Positions 1 to 6,124 of a stretch of DNA of 16,884 nt are shown here, piece after piece. Made by a program: the position numbers and the translations under genes. Origin of the DNA: an uncultured bacterium. Lineage in GTDB: Bacteria; Patescibacteriota; Minisyncoccia; SW-4-49-11. The notes below the pieces were generated by a model. The model did not search any database, was not told where the DNA came from, and saw nothing but the letters and a program-made list of their open reading frames with translations. The DNA is taken from NCBI GenBank assembly GCA_913060955.1, contig CAJXTH010000003.1, positions 1 to 16,884 on the forward strand. Reading direction: 5' to 3'. Position 1 is the first letter of the stretch, and every line of letters starts with the position of its first letter.

Positions 1-521
1 CCAACCAGACTCGAATGAAGATTGGAGCTATGGGGTATGGTTCTCCGGTTGAAACTCCTGGAGGAAAGGCCTTGAAATTCTTTGCCTCTGTTCGAATTGA
101 GATCAAGCGAATTGCCCAGGTTAAAAAGGGTGATGACGTGATCGGAGCTCGAACCAAAGCAAAGATTGTCAAAAACAAAGTGGCAGCACCATTTAAGATC
201 GCTGAGTTTGACATTATGTACAACGAAGGAGTTTCCTTTGAAGCTGATTTGATCAACGTAGCTACCAAGATGGGACTGTTGAAAAAGAGTGGAGCATTTA
301 TTAAAGATCTCGAAGGAAATACCATTGGGCAGGGACTTGAGGCTGCTCGAAAAGCTCTGAAAGGAGATCCAGAAATGCGAGAGCAACTCCACCAGGCAGT
401 CCGATCAAAGATTCAGGCTCAAGTGCTTGAAGAGCAGGTAGAAGCAGCAGAACTCCAACGAAAGTCTGAAGGAAAGTCAGCACCAAAATCTGAAACAAAA
501 GAGGAGAGCAGTACCAAGTAA
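1..521 (+). CDS. recA: Recombinase RecA, C-terminal part (5' end outside window)
   Basis: RecA forms ATP-dependent filaments on single-stranded DNA and catalyses strand exchange in recombination and SOS induction. The frame is open from the window edge, and the first readable residues (N-Q-T-R-M-K-I-G) match the region just before DNA-binding loop L2. The core then continues through KALKFFASVR, VVKNKVAAPF-like and AEFDIMYNEGVSF segments, all RecA signatures. The C-terminal helical domain follows, and the tail (about the last 30 residues) is rich in E, K and S. The ATPase Walker motifs lie upstream, outside the window. Loop L2 differs from the usual MFGNPETTxGG: it reads MGYGSPVETPGG, one residue longer. 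All eight visible Arg codons are CGA. The TAA stop is followed 23 bp later by the first phosphoglycerate mutase, so the genes may be co-transcribed. The family call is near certain; an ATG inside the fragment is not the real start. Confidence 0.97.
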   Translation, partial: NQTRMKIGAMGYGSPVETPGGKALKFFASVRIEIKRIAQVKKGDDVIGARTKAKIVKNKVAAPFKIAEFDIMYNEGVSFEADLINVATKMGLLKKSGAFIKDLEGNTIGQGLEAARKALKGDPEMREQLHQAVRSKIQAQVLEEQVEAAELQRKSEGKSAPKSETKEESSTK

Positions 522-544
522 TCGTACTCAACTAATACAAAAAT

Positions 545-1285
545 ATGGCATTTAAGCTCGTCCTGATTCGTCATGGACAAAGCGTCTGGAATAAACTCGA
601 CCGGTTCACCGGTTGGTCAGACGTTGATTTATCTCCGCAAGGAGTTGAAGAGGCCAAAAAGGCAGGAAGATTGTTAAAACAGCATAGCTTTGTGTTTGAT
701 CATGCTTATACTTCTGTGCTTACCCGAGCGATTAAGACGCTTCATTTTGCCCTCGAAGAAGCAGACATGACCTGGCTTCCGGTGACTAAGAATTGGCGAC
801 TCAATGAGCGTCACTATGGTGGACTTCAGGGACGAAATAAGGAGGATACCCGAGAAGACTTTGGAGCAGAAGAAGTTCATGAGTGGAGAAGAGCGTTTAT
901 GACGCGCCCACCAATGCTTTCTGAATATGACTCTCGATATCCGGGAAAAGACGAGCGATACCGTGATGTAAATCCCGAAGAACTCCCATTGGGAGAGGCT
1001 TTGGCGGATACCCTTGATCGAGTGCTTCCGTATTGGGAGGAAGAACTTCGGCCACGAATTCAGGCAGGAGAGCGATTGGTAATTGCGGCTCACGGAAATA
1101 GTCTTCGGGCCCTTGCGAAAAATCTTGAAGACCTTTCTGATGATAAGGTTGTAAGTTTGGAAATCCCTACGGGAAAGCCCTTAGTCTACGAACTTGATGA
1201 ACAGACGCTCAAGATGAAGAAAAAGTATTACTTGGGGGAAGAAAATTCAGGAGGAAACTGGTTTTCATTCTTGTTTAATAAATAG
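545..1285 (+). CDS. gpmA: 2,3-bisphosphoglycerate-dependent phosphoglycerate mutase, intact copy
   Basis: This cytosolic enzyme interconverts 3- and 2-phosphoglycerate in glycolysis/gluconeogenesis through a phosphohistidine. The 246 residues match the family length (E. coli GpmA is 250). Visible catalytic parts are the LIRHG motif with phospho-acceptor His10, W15-N16, T22-G23, Arg61 in TRAIKT, the acid/base Glu88 in NERHYGGLQG, N98-K99, the Arg pair R115-R116, and the second His183 in AAHGNSLRAL. The signature IPTGKPLVYEL near the C-terminus is also typical. All key residues are present, so I infer an active enzyme. The start ATG fits the family N-terminus; no Shine-Dalgarno sequence precedes it. 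The paralogous gene starts 6 bp after its TAG stop, so the two are almost certainly one transcription unit. Confidence 0.97.
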   Translation: MAFKLVLIRHGQSVWNKLDRFTGWSDVDLSPQGVEEAKKAGRLLKQHSFVFDHAYTSVLTRAIKTLHFALEEADMTWLPVTKNWRLNERHYGGLQGRNKEDTREDFGAEEVHEWRRAFMTRPPMLSEYDSRYPGKDERYRDVNPEELPLGEALADTLDRVLPYWEEELRPRIQAGERLVIAAHGNSLRALAKNLEDLSDDKVVSLEIPTGKPLVYELDEQTLKMKKKYYLGEENSGGNWFSFLFNK

Positions 1286-1291
1286 ATTCTT

Positions 1292-1972
1292 ATGGCTCAA
1301 ATTGTATTTATACGACACGGAGAAAGTATCTGGAATTCAGAGGAGCGATTTACTGGGTGGGATGATATTCCCTTGAGCGAAGAAGCTCGGCCTGTTCTTT
1401 CTGATGTCGGATTGACTCTTTTGGAGGAGTTGTACAAGTTTGACGTAGCGATCACGTCCTATTTGGATCGGTCGATTGTGAGTTGTTGGGAAGTTTTGGA
1501 TTCTATGAATTTATTATGGATTCCCGAGATTCGAGATTGGCGATTAAATCCACGGCATTATGGAGTGTTGCAGGGAATGACCAAGGAAGACGCCGCAGCT
1601 CAGTATGGGCAAGAGATGATTGAGAATATTCGTCATAGTTTTGATATTCAACCCCCGCTCCTCAACGAAAATGACGAGCGAAATCCTCGAAATGATATTC
1701 GGTATCAAAAGATTGAGCGCTCCCTACCCATTGGTGAGTCTATGGAAGACGCCGAAGTTCGGGTACTCCAGTTTTTTGATGAAGTCTTAGCTCCGCTTTT
1801 GAAAGAGGATAAACGCGTTTTGATTTCTGGACATGAAGACAGTTTGAAACTCTTAATCAAACGAATGGAGGGGCTTTCGACTGAAGAAATGCTTGAACTC
1901 AAGCTCCCCCCAGCCAAGCCGATTGCATTGGAACTCGAAGGTGACAAGGTGGTACGAAAATTTATTGAGTAA
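1292..1972 (+). CDS. Divergent phosphoglycerate mutase paralogue, catalytic Glu missing
   Basis: This 226-residue protein is clearly homologous to the dPGM encoded immediately upstream: FIRHGESIWN at residues 6-15, RFTGWDD at 19-25, DWRLNPRHYGVLQG at 82-95 and SGHEDSLK at 179-186. The first active-site His (H9), Arg60 and the second His (H181) remain. The catalytic acid/base Glu is replaced: NERHYG has become NPRHYG (Pro at 87). The R-R pair that binds the phosphate is R114-H115, the N-K pair is T97-K98, and the G-N after the second His is E182-D183. The C-terminal tail is shorter. Histidine phosphatase-superfamily chemistry or a regulatory/structural role is possible; normal mutase activity looks unlikely. 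The reading frame is intact and well conserved, so this is not a decaying pseudogene. It may form mixed oligomers with the upstream copy. A terminator follows its TAA stop. Confidence 0.88.
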   Translation: MAQIVFIRHGESIWNSEERFTGWDDIPLSEEARPVLSDVGLTLLEELYKFDVAITSYLDRSIVSCWEVLDSMNLLWIPEIRDWRLNPRHYGVLQGMTKEDAAAQYGQEMIENIRHSFDIQPPLLNENDERNPRNDIRYQKIERSLPIGESMEDAEVRVLQFFDEVLAPLLKEDKRVLISGHEDSLKLLIKRMEGLSTEEMLELKLPPAKPIALELEGDKVVRKFIE

Positions 1973-1978
1973 GAATAC

Positions 1979-2009
1979 AAAAACTCCCTCACGACGAAGG
2001 GAGTTTTTT
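1979..2009. terminator. Bidirectional intrinsic terminator between convergent genes
   Basis: A hairpin CTCCCT (1984-1989) / AGGGAG (1998-2003) with an 8-nt loop is followed by six T on the plus strand. It is preceded by five A, which give a U-tract on the minus strand, and the A/T flanks can extend the stem. It lies just after the stop of the second mutase gene (+) and just past the 3' end of proS (-), as expected for a shared terminator. Confidence 0.88.
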
Positions 2010-2024
2010 AGTGCAGGAAAAACG

Positions 2025-3254
2025 TTACGCGGAAAGCTTGGTAAGAAGGTCAGGTAGTGAAATTACTTCGCCGTTATACTCTACACCTCCTTGTTCGAGG
2101 CTTCGGGAGCTTACGACTACTCGATGAGGGATTCCGATAAGATCAGCGTCAGAGAACTTAGATCCTGGTCGCTCGTCTCGGTCGTCGTAGAGAACTTCCG
2201 TTCCAGTTGAAGAGAGGTCTTGGTAGAGCTTCTCAGCAGTATTCATGACATCTTCTTTGTCCGTGTTAAGGGCAAGAATATGAACTTTGAATGGAGCAAC
2301 TTCTTCTGGCCAGGTCATCTTGGAATCTCCTTCGGCAAAGAATTCGGTGATTACACCCATGGCTCGGCTGATTCCAATTCCGTAACACCCCATGTAGACT
2401 GGTTTTTCGGTTCCATCTTTGTCGGTGAAGGAAAGACCGAAGCTATCAGAAAATTTTGTTTTTAGTTTAAAGATGTTTCCAGCCTCGATGGCAGTAGTTT
2501 GTTCAAGTTTTGCTCCACATTCGGGGCATCCGTCCATTTCGTGGATAATTTCTTCATTAACTCCTATTTTACAATCGTGACAAACATATACGGTGTCTTC
2601 TCCAACAGGTGAGAGGGTTTGAAACTCGTGTGAGTACTTGGAGAAGGTTCCTCCGGAAGCATAGGTTTTATAGGTGGTTGATCCTATTCCCAATCGTTTG
2701 TAGACTCGGTGGTAGGCTTCAATTGCCTTTTCATAGTAGGCATCAAGGTCTTCTTCTGAGGTGTGGAAGGAGTAGAGATCTTTCATGATAAATTCCCGTC
2801 CTCGGAGGACTCCCGACTTTGCCCGCTTTTCGTCTCGGAACTTGGTTTGGATCTGGTAGGTAGCAAACGGAAGATCTTTATAGGAAGCTACAAATTTTTT
2901 GGCGGTAGGAGTTACGATTTCTTCGTGAGTGGACCCGAGGGCTACTTCCATCCCGGTGTAGTGGGTAGTAAATCGATAGAGAACATCAATGGTATCCCAT
3001 CGCCCGGTTTCTTCCCAAACTGATTTTGGGTGGAGGGCTGGCATCAAGATCTCTTGTCCACCAATAGCATTCATTTCTTCTCGAACAATGCGTTCAATGT
3101 TTCGGATAACGCGATACCCTAACGGTAAATAGGTGTAGACTCCAGCCATCAGTTGGTCAATGTATCCGGCTTTGAGTAGGATTCGGGCATTGGTAGCTTC
3201 TTCTGATTTGCTTACGTCTTTGCGTGTTTTAGTAAAGAGTTGAGATTGTCTCAT
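2025..3254 (-). CDS. proS: Proline--tRNA ligase, short form without the INS editing domain
   Basis: This class II synthetase charges tRNA-Pro with proline. The 409 residues start with the bacterial-type N-terminus MRQSQLF. Class II motif 1 is at about residues 44-72 (PLGYRVI...EILMP), motif 2 at about 132-164 (TKFRDEKR ... GREFIMKDLYSFH) and motif 3 at about 288-304 (MGCYGIGISR). The anticodon-binding domain follows at about 320-409 (APFKVHILALN, DDRDERPGSKF, LIGIPHRVVV). Bacterial ProRS of the E. coli type is about 570 residues, with an editing domain (INS) of about 180 residues between motifs 2 and 3. Here that stretch is only about 75 residues long and carries four cysteines (C225, C228, C243, C246) in a CxxC-x14-CxxC arrangement that suggests a small zinc ribbon. 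Post-transfer editing of Ala-tRNA-Pro is therefore probably absent in cis. The gene lies 9 bp downstream of the NUDIX gene on the same strand. Confidence 0.96.
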   Translation of the reverse strand: MRQSQLFTKTRKDVSKSEEATNARILLKAGYIDQLMAGVYTYLPLGYRVIRNIERIVREEMNAIGGQEILMPALHPKSVWEETGRWDTIDVLYRFTTHYTGMEVALGSTHEEIVTPTAKKFVASYKDLPFATYQIQTKFRDEKRAKSGVLRGREFIMKDLYSFHTSEEDLDAYYEKAIEAYHRVYKRLGIGSTTYKTYASGGTFSKYSHEFQTLSPVGEDTVYVCHDCKIGVNEEIIHEMDGCPECGAKLEQTTAIEAGNIFKLKTKFSDSFGLSFTDKDGTEKPVYMGCYGIGISRAMGVITEFFAEGDSKMTWPEEVAPFKVHILALNTDKEDVMNTAEKLYQDLSSTGTEVLYDDRDERPGSKFSDADLIGIPHRVVVSSRSLEQGGVEYNGEVISLPDLLTKLSA

Positions 3255-3263
3255 AATACAATG

Positions 3264-3719
3264 TTATTCAGTTTTCAAGGAGAATGTGGAGAGGTCAAAG
3301 TTGTCTCTTACGATATGCCAGACTGGCTTTCGATATTCGTGCAAGAAGACTTCGACCTTGCTGGGGGGAACCCACAAAAATCCACCGAGTTCTCGTTGGT
3401 CAACATTGATATCTTGAGTGTTTCCTTCATATCGCAGAAGGAAAATCGTTTGTTCCTGCCCGACATTTTCGTCACGAATAAGAGTTTTGGCCCATCGATA
3501 CGTGTGCGTTTCTGGGCATTTGGCCACAATTTTGAAGTTTCTGGTCCCCAGTTCTTCCCCGAGTTCCCGGATCATGGCTTCTTCCAGGTGTTCTCCGTTG
3601 TCAACTCCTCCTTGAGGAAATTGCCAGTGGAGGGGGTCGTTTGCGCGGGACACAATCAGAACGTTATGCTCGGCATCAAAAATCACGCCCAGCACGTTCT
3701 TGCGCAGTTTTCCCTTCAT
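3264..3719 (-). CDS. NUDIX hydrolase, RppH-like (RNA 5' pyrophosphohydrolase or dinucleoside polyphosphatase)
   Basis: The 151-residue protein has a complete Nudix box at residues 37-59 fitting GX5EX7REUXEEXGU: G37, E43, R51-E52, E55-E56, G58. Around it are features shared with RppH/IalA proteins: HWQFPQGG just before the box (31-38), YRWAK (74-78), VGQEQTIFLL (86-95) and ELGGFLWVP (110-118). RppH converts 5'-triphosphate (or diphosphate) mRNA ends to monophosphate, which opens transcripts to 5'-end-dependent decay; relatives also cleave Ap4A. The sequence alone cannot separate these activities. The gene is the first of a minus-strand pair with proS, 9 bp apart, and has its own promoter divergent from rpsP. 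Two RNase J genes, which prefer 5'-monophosphate RNA, lie about 650 bp away on the other strand, which makes the RppH role attractive. The ATG gives the usual short lead-in to the first beta strand. Confidence 0.88.
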   Translation of the reverse strand: MKGKLRKNVLGVIFDAEHNVLIVSRANDPLHWQFPQGGVDNGEHLEEAMIRELGEELGTRNFKIVAKCPETHTYRWAKTLIRDENVGQEQTIFLLRYEGNTQDINVDQRELGGFLWVPPSKVEVFLHEYRKPVWHIVRDNFDLSTFSLKTE

Positions 3720-3768
3720 GATTAGGTGCGTTAGCTAAAAAAGGTTGTCAAACAATTTGATTAAGCCT

Positions 3769-3797
3769 ATTATATAGGAAAGCAGAGTATTTGTATA
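3769..3797 (-). promoter_or_regulatory. Candidate sigma-70 promoter for the NUDIX-proS pair
   Basis: Reading the minus strand, a perfect -10 TATAAT (3774 down to 3769) follows a -35-like TATACA (3797 down to 3792, 4 of 6 consensus) with a 17-bp spacer. Transcription would start near 3762, about 43 nt before the NUDIX ATG. The -10 sits inside a small palindrome, CCTAT-TAT-ATAGG (3766-3778), which could be chance. Confidence 0.6.
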
Positions 3798-3817
3798 CCC
3801 TTGTGCCCGCATGTGAG

Positions 3818-3846
3818 TTGACATAGTGGCTTCAATTCTGTATAAT
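3818..3846 (+). promoter_or_regulatory. Perfect-consensus sigma-70 promoter for rpsP
   Basis: TTGACA (3818-3823), a 17-bp spacer and TATAAT (3841-3846) match the housekeeping sigma factor consensus at all twelve positions. The predicted start is near 3853, leaving a leader of about 35 nt before the rpsP ATG. The leader has no Shine-Dalgarno sequence. Such a strong promoter fits a ribosomal protein gene, and readthrough could feed the RNase J genes downstream. Confidence 0.9.
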
Positions 3847-3887
3847 TGCTCTAGTATTTTTCAAGATGTTATAACTGTTACTAATCT

Positions 3888-4172
3888 ATGTTGCGAATTC
3901 GACTCTCACGAGTAGGGAAAAAGAATAACCCTGTGTACAAGGTTGTAGTTGCTGAAAAGCAGCGACCAGTAAAGGGAAAGTTTGTTGAATCTGTTGGAAT
4001 GTACAATCCTCTTCGAAAAGAAATTCAACTTGACGCAGAGCGAATCAAGTACTGGATTTCTGTTGGAGCACAGCCTTCCCGAACCGTTCATAATCTTTTG
4101 GTAAAAAACGAAGTAATTGAAGCCCCTAAGGTGAAAATTACTCGATCAAAAGCTACTGAAGCAGCTGCCTAA
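3888..4172 (+). CDS. rpsP: 30S ribosomal protein S16
   Basis: S16 is a small RNA-binding protein of the 30S subunit body, needed in assembly. The 94-residue protein begins MLRIRLSRVGKKNNPVYKVV and has the further S16 signature of G-x-Y-N-P (VGMYNPL, residues 36-42) followed by ERIKYWISVGAQPS (51-64). The length is normal for bacteria, with a short Ala-rich end. All eight Arg codons are CGA, which is notable in a gene expected to be highly expressed. In many bacteria rpsP is followed by rimM, trmD and rplS; here it is followed by a tRNA-like element and two RNase J genes. The start is fixed by the conserved N-terminus. Confidence 0.98.
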   Translation: MLRIRLSRVGKKNNPVYKVVVAEKQRPVKGKFVESVGMYNPLRKEIQLDAERIKYWISVGAQPSRTVHNLLVKNEVIEAPKVKITRSKATEAAA

Positions 4173-4192
4173 TCCGCGGCACGCTTCTTTTT
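4158..4192 (+). terminator. Possible imperfect terminator overlapping the rpsP stop
   Basis: GAAGC (4158-4162) pairs with GCTTC (4183-4187), and TGCC (4166-4169) with GGCA (4178-4181). They are separated by an asymmetric internal loop and capped by an 8-nt loop that contains the rpsP TAA. Five T follow (4188-4192). The interrupted stem suggests a leaky terminator, which would let some rpsP transcripts run into the tRNA-like element and the RNase J genes. Confidence 0.45.
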
Positions 4193-4242
4193 CGATCAGA
4201 TACAAACGGGTATTTCAACAGGTTCGATTCCTGTCTGATCAC
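4193..4242 (+). ncRNA. Small tRNA-like element (acceptor stem, one mini-arm, T-arm)
   Basis: The 3' half reads exactly like the end of a tRNA: T-stem ACAGG (4218-4222), T-loop TTCGATT (4223-4229), T-stem CCTGT (4230-4234), then CTGATCA (4235-4241). The last stretch pairs with CGATCAG (4193-4199) at six of seven positions; the outermost pair is C-A, as in initiator tRNA. Between the two lies only ATAC-AAACGG-GTAT (4200-4213), a 4-bp hairpin, plus TTCA. There is therefore no D-arm and no normal anticodon arm, and CCA is not encoded. It cannot decode as a standard tRNA. An acceptor plus T-arm stack is the minimal RNase P substrate, so it may be a processing signal or a small stable RNA. It may instead be a decayed tRNA gene. 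The pairing is visible in the sequence; the function is inferred. Confidence 0.5.
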
Positions 4243-4261
4243 ATCTGAAGAAATCACTTAC

Positions 4262-4328
4262 CGTGTATTGATTTTGCGTGATAGCACGTGATCCTTGTAA
4301 CTTTTTGTAATATACATCTAGATACACG
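4262..4328 (+). other. Potentially structured leader upstream of the first RNase J gene
   Basis: CGTGTAT (4262-4268) is perfectly complementary to ATACACG (4322-4328), and a T-G pair (4269, 4321) can extend the helix to 8 bp. Inside the enclosed segment, CGTG-ATAG-CACG (4277-4288) forms a small hairpin. The element ends 37 nt before the RNase J ATG at 4366. I see no convincing -35/-10 pair in 4243-4365, so this leader is probably reached by readthrough from rpsP or after RNA processing. A regulatory role is only a suggestion. Confidence 0.3.
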
Positions 4329-4365
4329 AGGTTTCTTTTGAATATATTTGAAATAACAGTATCGT

Positions 4366-6123
4366 ATGAGTAAATCTCACGGACAGAATCGTGGCCGATC
4401 GTCACGATCTGGAAATCAAGGGAAGAATTTTTCCCAAAAACGAAAACCACCTGAAACATCTCGACAGGCTTTGAAGCTGATTCCTCTTGGGGGAATGGAA
4501 GAGATGGGAAAGAACATGTGGGCAATTGAGCAAGAAAATGACATTTTGATCATGGATATGGGGTCTCAGATGCCAGATTCTGATCAGCCAGGAGTTGACT
4601 TGTTGATTCCAAATACCAACTATCTTGCAGATAATGCAGACAAAATCCGCGGAGTAGTCTTTACTTCCGGAAATCCTGATCATATCGGATCAGCTCCATA
4701 CATTTTGTCGATGTTTCCGAATTTGAAGTTGTTTGCCACCGAGGCGACCTTTGCAATTCTTGAGTCACGGCACAACTTTTATTCTCGAAAGATTCAGTAC
4801 AAGAAGCATATCTTAAAAGACGGAAAAGCAACTCGTGTTGGATCGTTTAAGGTAACTCCATTTACCGTTGGATACAATACTCCAGGAGCAATCGGAGTGT
4901 GTATTAATACAATGCAGGGGAAAGTGTTCTACGTATCAAGCTTCAAGTTTGATGTATCCGAAGGGCATACTCCAGAATGGCTTGAGTCAGTGAAGTATTT
5001 GGCTGGATCAGATACCTTTGCGCTTCTTTCGGGAAGCGTTGCTGCTGAGGCAGAAGGGTATGCTCCGACTGAACAAGAGATTGGAGCCAAAATTCAGGAG
5101 ATTTGTTCCAACCCCAACGGAACTACCTACATCTCGACTCATCCTTCGCTTTTGAATCGATTACAGCAGATTATTGATGCTGCTGAGGCGTTGGATAAGC
5201 ATGTCTTTATCGAGGGAAAGAGTATTTTGAATACCTTTAATACTGCACGTAAGAAAGGACTTATCAAGGTTCAGCGAGGAACAATTATCAGTCCAACCTT
5301 GATCGAAGAAACTCCAAAGCACAAGCTGATTGTTATTGTTGCTGGAGCTCAAGGAGATGATGTTCCGCATTTGATGCGTATGGCAAACCGAGAACACGGG
5401 AGCTTCGTGATCGAGGAGGGGGACGTGGTTGCGTATCCAGAAGATCTGGTGCCAGGAAACATGCGTTCCGTACAGAAAGTAAACGATAACTTCTCGAAAC
5501 TTGGAGCCTTGGTGTTACATTATCGACCACTCGGAATTCAACACAGTGCTCACGCTCGACGAGAGGAAGTCCTAGGCTTGCTCAAGGCTGTCCGACCGAA
5601 GTATTTTATTCCAATCAATGGACCTCATTATCTTTTGCGAACTGCGGCTGACATGGCAATTGACGGAGGATATCCGGACAAAAATGCAATCGTTGGAAAG
5701 AATGGACGAGTAATTTTGTTTGATTATAAGCATCGAAAGATGACTCCAGAAACTGTACCGTCATATGACATTATGGTGGATGGACTCGGAGTTGGTGATC
5801 TCAAAGACGTGGTGATTCGTGATCGACAGTTGATGGCTGGAGACGGAATCTTGAACCTTGTTTTGATCATTGACGAGCAAGATCGAAAGATTGTCGAGGG
5901 ACCAGATATTGTATCTCGAGGATTTGTAGACGTCGATAAGTCGAATCGACTCTTTGAAGAAGTGAACAAGAATGTAGGTATGATTGTAGAATCAATTTTG
6001 GCTGATGCGCAAGAGGTGAACGCCTCCTACATTCGAGATGAGCTTCGTGACCAAGTTGGAAAGTTCCTGTTTGCCAAAACAGAGCGACGACCAATGATTT
6101 TACCAGTAGTTGTACTTGTCTAA
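4366..6123 (+). CDS. RNase J-family protein with degenerate metal site (probable pseudoenzyme)
   Basis: The 585-residue protein has the full RNase J layout. A basic, polar N-terminal extension (1-33) comes first, followed by the metallo-beta-lactamase/beta-CASP core (about 35-455) opening with IPLGGMEEMGKN. The C-terminal domain contains VDGLGVGDL (471-479) and ends RRPMILP. The catalytic signature HGHxDH is SGNPDH (101-106), losing two His. The HSIPDS histidine is Y170. HTGDFK is YVSSFK (189-194), losing the bridging Asp. The SDST loop is SGSV (222-225). The PIHGE histidine is Asn (PINGP, 416-420). D105, H106 and H396 remain. Nuclease activity is thus unlikely, while the fold and C-terminal domain are well kept. 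In Bacillus, RNase J2 is a weakly active partner of J1; by analogy this may be a structural or RNA-binding partner of the RNase J encoded 1 nt downstream. The frame is intact, so it is not a pseudogene. Confidence 0.93.
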   Translation: MSKSHGQNRGRSSRSGNQGKNFSQKRKPPETSRQALKLIPLGGMEEMGKNMWAIEQENDILIMDMGSQMPDSDQPGVDLLIPNTNYLADNADKIRGVVFTSGNPDHIGSAPYILSMFPNLKLFATEATFAILESRHNFYSRKIQYKKHILKDGKATRVGSFKVTPFTVGYNTPGAIGVCINTMQGKVFYVSSFKFDVSEGHTPEWLESVKYLAGSDTFALLSGSVAAEAEGYAPTEQEIGAKIQEICSNPNGTTYISTHPSLLNRLQQIIDAAEALDKHVFIEGKSILNTFNTARKKGLIKVQRGTIISPTLIEETPKHKLIVIVAGAQGDDVPHLMRMANREHGSFVIEEGDVVAYPEDLVPGNMRSVQKVNDNFSKLGALVLHYRPLGIQHSAHARREEVLGLLKAVRPKYFIPINGPHYLLRTAADMAIDGGYPDKNAIVGKNGRVILFDYKHRKMTPETVPSYDIMVDGLGVGDLKDVVIRDRQLMAGDGILNLVLIIDEQDRKIVEGPDIVSRGFVDVDKSNRLFEEVNKNVGMIVESILADAQEVNASYIRDELRDQVGKFLFAKTERRPMILPVVVLV

Positions 6124-6124
6124 T

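Noticed and set aside
2763..3023. Small plus-strand frames inside proS
   Set aside because: They are antisense to conserved class II synthetase motifs and encode nothing recognisable.
3240..3725. A 161-codon open frame on the plus strand over the NUDIX gene
   Set aside because: The minus-strand frame carries the full Nudix box and a promoter; the plus-strand product has no recognisable feature.
4193..4242. A full-length tRNA gene or an integrase attachment site at the T-arm sequence
   Set aside because: Upstream sequence offers no D-arm or 5-bp anticodon stem, so a normal tRNA is excluded. No integrase or second att copy is visible. I kept the call as a reduced tRNA-like element.
6110..6124. 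TTG start for the second RNase J, five residues upstream of the ATG
   Set aside because: It would overlap the preceding gene by 14 bp and adds only MYLSN. The ATG at 6125 follows the stop by 1 nt, in line with the spacing of the neighbouring genes.
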